Translations under genes and position numbers: made by a program
Notes under the pieces: model-generated
Databases searched by the model: none
The model's input: only the letters and a program-made list of their open reading frames with translations
Told to the model about the DNA's origin: nothing
NCBI GenBank assembly: GCA_030636745.1
Contig: DAOVWH010000017.1
Span: 1-21,335 of the forward strand
Direction of reading: 5' to 3'
Source of the DNA: UBA1672 sp023140905
Lineage (GTDB): Bacteria; Pseudomonadota; Alphaproteobacteria; Micavibrionales; Micavibrionaceae
DNA: 21,335 nucleotides
Part shown: piece by piece, positions 16,227 through 21,335 of the stretch
Numbering within the stretch: position 1 is the stretch's first letter
Layout of the letters: each line of letters starts with the position of its first letter

Positions 16227-16754
16227 ATACTCTCAGGCGCTTGTTAGTTTCTGTTTGCCCAGCTCATTAGTGAATGTATTCTATGCGCATAAAACTCCGG
16301 GTGTGAGCTCGTGAGATGTAGTGCTTCCGAACAAAAGGTTTCACTATTATGTGCCTAAACATATGCTACACTCTTCATGCGGTCGAAGACAGGACACCAC
16401 GGCTAAAGCCGTGGATGAAAGATCCTGAAGACTGGTGTCTGGGATTATCTTTATAAAGTACTTTTGGAGCTATTGCGAAGTATGCAATAGCTGATGTAAT
16501 GGGACGTTTAAAAAGCCAATCGTCGTCTAGAATGTGCAAAAAGTTTGATTGGCTTGCAAAAGTATATTGGAAAAAAATATTATGTGGTCGCCGGGTTACT
16601 TCGTTAGTAGCGTAGCTATAGAACCATGGGTTTATCCTGAGTATCTATTTTTTAATGCATGAAATAAAGAGGAATACCAATGACTTCAAAACCCAGCTTT
16701 TAGTTGCTGTTGAGGATTACGAACCAAATCATAAATCCACCATGACATAATCCT
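16227..16754. other. Gene-free stretch of about 530 bases
   Basis: No protein gene is supported here. The only open stretches are tiny, such as 31 codons from ATG 16655 with no recognisable content. The middle holds the hairpin cluster described separately. The right end runs into the detached rsmB 3' copy. The patch looks like accumulated debris between the broken cupin gene and the rsmB region. Confidence 0.6.
16390..16555. ncRNA. Cluster of three perfect inverted repeats: structured RNA or IS200/IS605-type remnant
   Basis: Three stems stand in a row. Stem 1: CCACGGC at 16397-16403 pairs with GCCGTGG at 16408-16414 around a TAAA loop, enclosed by CAGGA (16390-16394) with TCCTG (16423-16427). 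Stem 2: AGCTATTGC at 16468-16476 with GCAATAGCT at 16484-16492. Stem 3: AAGCCAATC at 16513-16521 with GATTGGCTT at 16547-16555. Stem 1 resembles the CCACGGCTTTAGCCGTGG palindromes at the ends of many IS200/IS605 elements, so this may be a transposase-less remnant (PATE-like). An uncharacterised small RNA is the alternative. No transposase or TnpB lies in the window. Confidence 0.45.
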
Positions 16755-16842
16755 TTACTCACGCCGCACCAGCCGTGAAATAAAGAACCCGTCCAGCCCT
16801 CCATGTTCAGCCAGATGATAAGGAAGAATACGCAAATCTCCA
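16755..16842 (-). pseudogene. Detached second copy of the rsmB 3' end
   Basis: Read on the minus strand this encodes the last 28 residues of RsmB (from GDLRILPYHLAEHGGLDGFF to the stop TAA at 16755-16757). Positions 16758-16842 align without gaps to 17652-17736 in the intact rsmB, 75 of 85 bases matching by my count, yet only two of 28 residues differ. So the two copies diverged while both were under coding constraint, and this is not a simple recent local duplication. It lies downstream of the repeat-protein gene. Confidence 0.8.
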
Positions 16843-16858
16843 AAACACAAAACAAGGC

Positions 16859-17503
16859 TTATGGCCCACCCATCCCATCCGGCTCATTCGTGTAGTCATC
16901 AGCCTTAATATATTTATCAACTGCCTTAGAGTTCTCATCATATATTTCAGGATATTCATTCTTCGCCGTAACAAGCAGCTCACTAAATGCAACCTGCTCC
17001 CCTTCCTGAATATGCGGACCAACCTTGACAACACATTGCAAAGCTTCTTGCGGATAATTATTTGCCATATTGATAAAATTCTTGAGAAGCACTTTACTAA
17101 GTTCTGCTCGCCCCTTTTCAGACTGAATACATAGAGCACATTCATCAACAACATCTAAAACTGAAGATGTTTCTTTTCCTACATCAAGAAGCTCCTCACC
17201 AAATGCAGCCCGATTCTCTTTCTGAATATATGGAACAATTTTAGCAACAGACATCATTGCTAAATATGAATCTTCTTTTGCCGCCATAACAAACGCTCCA
17301 ATAAGTGTTTTGCTAAGCTCTGCTAGATCCTCTTCCTGAATATGTGAACCATATTCATCAATAGACTCCAAAGCCCACCAATGATCTTGTTTTGCTGCCT
17401 TGATAAATAAGTTACTCAGTACAGGTTTGTTTTTAAAAAGCTGATCCAGAACGCAAACATGGCCAATCATATTTTTTTTGTTAACGTATTCTAATTCACT
17501 CAT
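16859..17503 (-). CDS. Alpha-helical repeat protein of unknown function
   Basis: The 214-residue protein consists of about four helical repeats of 33-39 residues, each ending in a P-x-I-Q-x-E-like turn (HIQEE at 54, YIQKE at 92, CIQSE at 125, HIQEG at 164), followed by a helix pair such as AELSKTLIGAFVMAAKE. This is HEAT/ARM- or TPR-like architecture, usually a protein-binding scaffold. No catalytic motif, signal peptide or membrane segment is seen. The C terminus (PDGMGGP) ends at a stop lying inside a 20-base sequence (16843-16862) that recurs beyond the 5' side of the gene at 17596-17615 (19 of 20 bases), so the end of the gene may be a rearrangement junction. It lies between two rsmB tail copies and looks like cargo brought into the locus. 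Confidence 0.65.
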   Translation of the reverse strand: MSELEYVNKKNMIGHVCVLDQLFKNKPVLSNLFIKAAKQDHWWALESIDEYGSHIQEEDLAELSKTLIGAFVMAAKEDSYLAMMSVAKIVPYIQKENRAAFGEELLDVGKETSSVLDVVDECALCIQSEKGRAELSKVLLKNFINMANNYPQEALQCVVKVGPHIQEGEQVAFSELLVTAKNEYPEIYDENSKAVDKYIKADDYTNEPDGMGGP

Positions 17504-17605
17504 AACCTTAAATTCCTTATTTTTCTGCGTTTACAAAAGCTCAATGAATATACTCTATTTTCCAAAACCTTGTCAAATTTGGGATCCGTTCTCTCAAACA
17601 CAAAA

Positions 17606-17625
17606 CAGGGCTTATCAAAGCCCTG
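17606..17625 (-). terminator. Rho-independent terminator of rsmB
   Basis: CAGGGCTT (17606-17613) pairs perfectly with AAGCCCTG (17618-17625) around a four-base loop. On the minus strand it follows the rsmB stop by about 24 bases and is followed by TTTTGTGTTT. Confidence 0.75.
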
Positions 17626-17648
17626 CATTTCTTAATCTTATCGGAAGA

Positions 17649-19028
17649 TCATTCGTGCCGCACCAGACGCGATACAAAGAACCCGTCCAGTCCTCCATGT
17701 TCAGCCAGATGATAGGGGAGAATACGCAAATCTCCATCCTTATTAATCAGCTCCGCATAATCGCCGATCTCTTTTGCCTCAACAGGCTTACGCGCAAAAT
17801 TCGGATGACTTGCCAGAAAAGCTTCAATCTGGTGCTCTCCCTCACATTTTTGCAAAGAACAGGTACAATAGATAAGCACACCACCCACAGCTAATATCTC
17901 TGATGCGTGATTTAACAAACGGTGCTGGATAGAAGTCAGCCTTTCAATATCTTTTGGTGACTTTAGATGACTTGTATCAGGGTGACGGCGGATTGTTCCA
18001 GTAGCAGAGCAGGGCGCATCAAGCAAAATATGCGTTGTCCCTCCATTATCCATGATTTCAGCAGAAGGCTTCCAGCTTGCCGCATCGCTGGTTTCAATAC
18101 GCACATAATCCGCCAACCCCATACGCTGCACATTTTCCTCAAGCTTTTTCAAGCGTTTGGCAGAACGATCAATCGATGTTACTTGCGCCCCCATTGCTGC
18201 AAGCTGTAACGTTTTGCCTCCCGGCGCAGAACATAAATCCACGACATGAGCGTTTTCTATATCGCCAAAAAGCTGAGCCGGAATAGCTGCCGCAGCATCT
18301 TGTATCCACCATGTGCCATCATCAAACCCCTGCAAATCACGGACATTACCTCCGGCCATACGGCGCAACGTTCCCGTAGATAATTCAACCGCTTGCAAAA
18401 CGTTTCCCCAATAAGCACGGTTACTTGTATTTTTAACAGTAATATCCAGCGGAGCTTCTTTCATATTCGCTTCAGCTATACGCGCAGCCTCACGCAAACC
18501 ATAATCTTCCACCCAGAGCTTTAACAGCCACTCCGGTGTATTAAGGCGCGGGCCATCTTGATGAGATAAACGCTCTGTGCCTTCACGGATAAGACTGCGC
18601 AAAATAGCATTCACGAATCCCGTTTGCCGCGTCATTCCCTTTTCTTCAACCAGGCGCACACATGTATCAACACTCGCGTGATCCGGTACATTCATAAAGA
18701 ATATCTGAGTAATACCCAAACGCAAAATATTACGCACAACATTACTCTTCAGCTCATCCGGGCGGTTTTGCACAAAAGAAATCAAATCATCAATCTGACC
18801 CAAACGGCGAATAGTCGTAGTTACAAGCATACGGGTAAAAGCCCGGTCCCGCAGATTCAGCTCTGCAAATTCAGTGCTATTATCCAGTGCGATATCCAAC
18901 GATGTTTTTCTCTGCAAAACGCTGCCCAGCAAATCCAAAGCACAGCGTCGCGCAGCAAGTGCCTGAGCCTGACTTTGGTTTGATATATCGTCTATTTCGT
19001 TATTCTTATCGTCTTTGCTTGAATTCAT
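17649..19028 (-). CDS. rsmB: 16S rRNA cytosine-967 methyltransferase
   Basis: RsmB methylates a cytosine of 16S rRNA to m5C using SAM. The 459-residue protein has the canonical two parts. A NusB-like RNA-binding N-terminal domain spans about residues 20-150 (LRDRAFTRMLVTTTIRRLGQ, VPDHASVDTCVRLVEEKG, GFVNAILRSL). The methyltransferase domain has VVDLCSAPGGKTLQLAA at 262-278 and the two catalytic cysteines: Cys340 in DAPCSATGTIRRHP and Cys390 in YCTCSL. It is the better candidate for true rsmB than the paralogue at 10470-11756, which has a reduced N terminus. Its last 28 codons exist a second time 0.9 kb downstream. A terminator hairpin follows the stop. The start at 19028 gives a charged N-terminal extension; the next Met is at residue 67, inside the NusB-like domain. 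Confidence 0.95.
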   Translation of the reverse strand: MNSSKDDKNNEIDDISNQSQAQALAARRCALDLLGSVLQRKTSLDIALDNSTEFAELNLRDRAFTRMLVTTTIRRLGQIDDLISFVQNRPDELKSNVVRNILRLGITQIFFMNVPDHASVDTCVRLVEEKGMTRQTGFVNAILRSLIREGTERLSHQDGPRLNTPEWLLKLWVEDYGLREAARIAEANMKEAPLDITVKNTSNRAYWGNVLQAVELSTGTLRRMAGGNVRDLQGFDDGTWWIQDAAAAIPAQLFGDIENAHVVDLCSAPGGKTLQLAAMGAQVTSIDRSAKRLKKLEENVQRMGLADYVRIETSDAASWKPSAEIMDNGGTTHILLDAPCSATGTIRRHPDTSHLKSPKDIERLTSIQHRLLNHASEILAVGGVLIYCTCSLQKCEGEHQIEAFLASHPNFARKPVEAKEIGDYAELINKDGDLRILPYHLAEHGGLDGFFVSRLVRHE

Positions 19029-19120
19029 TTGATCAGCTTATTTATTTCGTTTTACACTATAGACTACATGCTAGGCTCAAAACATAATTATGAACAATAA
19101 AGATAAAGAAAACCAGCACA

Positions 19121-20191
19121 ATGAACAAGAAAACATTCAGAATATTACTGGCTTTGGGAACTATAAGCACGCTAACCGCTCTGGGAAATAATGCTTACTG
19201 CGCACCACCGGTTATTATTGAGATGTTTGGACAAAATAACTATGTTTACGATCTTGATCTACAAAAGCGCATTTATGAAGCGGCCAGAATAAATGATAAT
19301 GTTATTGTCCTAAACTGTCGCATTCTTCAGATGATAACCAGAGAAATGCCCAATAATGAGGACGAGGCCGCCAGAATGCGCGAGCAACTTAAACAAGCTT
19401 CTCTGGAGCAACACGGTGTAAATTTATATTTCAATGAATTTTGCACAAACCGAACAAAAAATTACGCCACTCAAAATGGAGATATTTTACCTAAACCGTT
19501 ACTGGTCATGGTTAATGGCCGCTGGGTTGCAAATAATCATGACATTCTGCCAGCCATTAAAATGGGCGGTACAGACAAGCTTGCAGAAATCAGCTTGACC
19601 CGCGAAGAAGATATTTTGCATATCACCATACCGGATACACTTGACATAAAAGAGGGCGAAGGAAAACTTAAGCTGTTTGTCTATGCACCAAGCACCGGCA
19701 TAAACCACGGCGAGCAACTTGATACAACACCTTGGGGCTTCACCGTAAAAGACACGATCAAGAGGAATCTGGACGATTACAGACGCCTTGTTGTCACAGC
19801 TAGTATACCAGACGAAATACCGGAAGAAGAACAGGTTTTCACTGAAGAAGATTTGAAAGAAATACAAAGACTGAAAGAACAAAAGAATAAGGAAATCCAA
19901 AACATTTATTTCCGCCCGGTTGCAGCAATGGAAGATATAGGAACATGGGACGGGACCAAGACAGAATATGCCGTTTCTTTAACGAAAATCCTTTCTCAAT
20001 TTGACATAAAGATAGCGGCGGAAAAGCTCGGTTATGTTGTTATTTTACAGGAAGGCGAGGAACAAACCGGACCGATTATAGCAGCCGGAGAACTCATACC
20101 GTCGGAGGAGAATATACATATATCTTCGCCACCGCCTGCACCTAAAGACGAAGCACCGGAAACTCAAAAGAACCCACCAGAAACCAAGTAA
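19121..20191 (+). CDS. Secreted DUF1223-like protein lacking its CxxC motif
   Basis: The 356-residue product has a signal peptide (MNKKTFRILLALGTISTLTA, predicted cleavage after AYCA near 28), so it is exported to the periplasm. The mature part follows DUF1223, a thioredoxin-fold-like family: PVIIEMFGQNNYVYDLDLQ stands where members have VELFTSQGCSSCPPAD; FCTNRTKNYA and KPLLVMVNGRWV match the FTxRQxxYA and TPQMVVNG stretches; TWDGTKTEY and GYVVILQEG...GPIIAAGEL match the C-terminal half. The paired cysteines are gone, so no redox role is expected. A coiled, acidic insert lies at about 230-262 and a Pro/Glu-rich tail follows residue 335. It is divergent from rsmB (92 bases apart) and convergent with rsmG. 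The function is unknown. Confidence 0.65.
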   Translation: MNKKTFRILLALGTISTLTALGNNAYCAPPVIIEMFGQNNYVYDLDLQKRIYEAARINDNVIVLNCRILQMITREMPNNEDEAARMREQLKQASLEQHGVNLYFNEFCTNRTKNYATQNGDILPKPLLVMVNGRWVANNHDILPAIKMGGTDKLAEISLTREEDILHITIPDTLDIKEGEGKLKLFVYAPSTGINHGEQLDTTPWGFTVKDTIKRNLDDYRRLVVTASIPDEIPEEEQVFTEEDLKEIQRLKEQKNKEIQNIYFRPVAAMEDIGTWDGTKTEYAVSLTKILSQFDIKIAAEKLGYVVILQEGEEQTGPIIAAGELIPSEENIHISSPPPAPKDEAPETQKNPPETK

Positions 20192-20253
20192 AATATATGG
20201 TTTCTATACTTTTCCTTGCATGAATAACCCTGAAAGAGATTAAACTGGGAAGC

Positions 20254-20889
20254 CTAACTCACCCGCACTTTTTTTAAGTACAAAATCTGCGCCCGTTCAT
20301 CTGTTATGCTTGGCGTTGTTGTTGCGCTAAAATCATAAGACAGGCGAGCCGCCTCTATTTCTTCCAGTGCTTGTTCTCCCTTGAGAAAATAAAAGCAAAC
20401 ATCCGGGTTAGCTTTTATCCAGCCCTGACAATAATCCAGCAATTTAGGCAAAGCTGCCAGAGCGCGGGCACTGATATAATCTGGAGTAAACTCATCGGCT
20501 ATATCTTCTATACGCTGGGTATGAACATGAGCATTCGTAATGTCTGTCTCGCGAATGACTGTACGCATAAATTGCCCCTTGCGCTCATCAGATTCAACCA
20601 GATGCACTTCAAGTTCAGGACGCATAAGAGCAACAACCAATCCCGGAAAACCTCCACCGCATCCCAGATCAGCATAAATCCCCCCATGCTTGTCTTGCGG
20701 GATCAAGCGAGATATCTGCGCACTATCGGCAAAGTGGCGATGCCATGCTTCATCCAATGTTTTCTTACTCACGATATTTATAGCTTTTTGCCACTTTATC
20801 AATAAGTTATGATAGACCTTTAACCCTCCAAACACATCATCTGACAGAGCAAAACCGGACTGGATATTATCTTGTGTAAACTGGATCAT
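20254..20889 (-). CDS. rsmG: 16S rRNA guanine-527 N7-methyltransferase
   Basis: RsmG (GidB) methylates N7 of a guanosine in the 530 loop of 16S rRNA with SAM. The start chosen, ATG at 20889 (MIQFTQDN), gives 211 residues, near the family's usual length. An in-frame GTG at 20904 is possible. Recognisable parts are KWQKAINIVSKKTLDEAWHRHFADSAQI, the SAM-binding YADLGCGGGFPGLVVAL, the acidic VHLVESDERKGQFMRTV, and ARALAALPKLLDYC. It lies just downstream of mnmG, the classical gidA-gidB order. In most alphaproteobacteria parA and parB follow; here a convergent unrelated gene does, so the block is broken or moved. Confidence 0.95.
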   Translation of the reverse strand: MIQFTQDNIQSGFALSDDVFGGLKVYHNLLIKWQKAINIVSKKTLDEAWHRHFADSAQISRLIPQDKHGGIYADLGCGGGFPGLVVALMRPELEVHLVESDERKGQFMRTVIRETDITNAHVHTQRIEDIADEFTPDYISARALAALPKLLDYCQGWIKANPDVCFYFLKGEQALEEIEAARLSYDFSATTTPSITDERAQILYLKKVRVS

Positions 20890-20915
20890 GATGAATATAT
20901 ACACCTTAACTATTC

Positions 20916-21335
20916 TTAAATGGAACTACTATAAGCCGACTTTTTACGCGGCTTTTTCACATAGCGCAGCAACGCCACTACAGCCGCTGGAGTAACACCG
21001 GGAATGCGCGCAGCTTCACCCAATGTTACCGGATTCACCTGCTCCAGCTTTTGCCGGATTTCATTTGATAAGCTTCCCACCTTTGCATAATCCAGATTTT
21101 CCGGCAATACGAGCTGCTCATCCTTACGATATGCTTCAATATCAGCCTCCTGACGAGCCATATACCCGGCATAGAGCGAGTCGATTTCCAATTGCTCACG
21201 AATTTCCGGCTCTATTTGCTCCAGCTCCGGCCAGTAAACTCCCAGATTTTCCCATGAAATATTAGGATAAGACAGCAAGTTTGCCGCTGAACGGCGCAAG
21301 CCATCCAGATTCACTTTAATGCCCGCAGCATTCAG
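20916..21335 (-). CDS. mnmG: tRNA uridine-34 carboxymethylaminomethyl enzyme MnmG, C-terminal part
   Basis: This is the last 139 codons of mnmG (gidA); the gene continues beyond the right edge of the window. MnmG with MnmE installs the cmnm5 group on wobble uridine of certain tRNAs. The visible C-terminal helical domain is typical: LNAAGIKVNLDGLRRSA, WPEL..I.PE, the highly conserved DSLYAGYMARQEADIEAYRK, LVLPENLDYAKVGSLSNEIR, and NPVTLGEAARIPGVTPAAV followed by ALLRYVKK. The FAD-binding part lies outside. rsmG starts 26 bases after its stop. Confidence 0.97.
   Translation of the reverse strand: MNAAGIKVNLDGLRRSAANLLSYPNISWENLGVYWPELEQIEPEIREQLEIDSLYAGYMARQEADIEAYRKDEQLVLPENLDYAKVGSLSNEIRQKLEQVNPVTLGEAARIPGVTPAAVVALLRYVKKPRKKSAYSSSI

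Noticed and set aside
16390..16555. Retron or CRISPR-like element
   Set aside because: No reverse transcriptase or cas gene is in the window and the stems are different from each other, not repeated units with spacers.
16655..16750. A 31-codon open frame ahead of the detached rsmB tail
   Set aside because: Too short, no recognisable motif, and weak initiation context; kept only as a remark on the gene-free stretch.
16807..17154. A 115-codon frame on the minus strand overlapping the repeat protein
   Set aside because: It is a shifted reading of the repeat-protein gene and runs through the rsmB tail copy in the wrong frame.

Overview
The window looks like chromosomal DNA of a low-GC alphaproteobacterium. 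The evidence is the gene set and its grouping: mnmG-rsmG, rho next to hemH, an rpe followed by a heparinase II/III family gene, and two RsmB-type methyltransferases, one near guaA. I cannot name the species. A reduced or host-dependent lifestyle is an inference from apparent decay of haem genes.

Layout. 1-271 is a hairpin-rich leader before rpe (272-940), followed by a heparinase II/III family gene (960-2624). 2694-4451 is a tightly packed, AT-rich three-gene accessory cassette: a TIGR04255-type protein and two small unknowns. guaA (4542-6113, minus) converges on it. 6314-10473 runs on the plus strand: a divergent isochorismatase-fold protein, metF and metE, the last two being the final steps of cobalamin-independent methionine synthesis. 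On the minus strand, 10470-12395 holds an RsmB-like methyltransferase and an unknown gene.

Transcription diverges from a roughly 510-bp non-coding stretch (12396-12905). It contains a perfect DnaA box, near-consensus boxes, an AT-rich tract and five GANTC (CcrM-type) sites within 147 bp. It sits beside a hemE remnant, the classical position of the alphaproteobacterial origin, so it is my candidate oriC. Downstream come the hemE remnant (12906-13094), hemH whose catalytic histidine position is glutamine (13091-14209), a decayed gap with another perfect DnaA box, and rho (14544-15800).

15801-17650 is a scrambled accessory patch. It has a frameshifted cupin gene, a strongly structured non-coding element with three perfect inverted repeats, a detached copy of the rsmB 3' end, and a repeat protein lying between that copy and the real rsmB. 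rsmB proper follows (17649-19028, minus). Next are a secreted DUF1223-like protein lacking its cysteine motif (19121-20191), rsmG and the 3' part of mnmG, which leaves the window.

The most notable signals are: (i) two lesions in neighbouring haem genes beside a putative origin; (ii) a diverged second rsmB tail flanking a small cargo gene, as if a 3' end had been replaced during integration or recombination; (iii) the TIGR04255 three-gene cassette, a possible uncharacterised system; (iv) the hairpin cluster near 16.4-16.56 kb.
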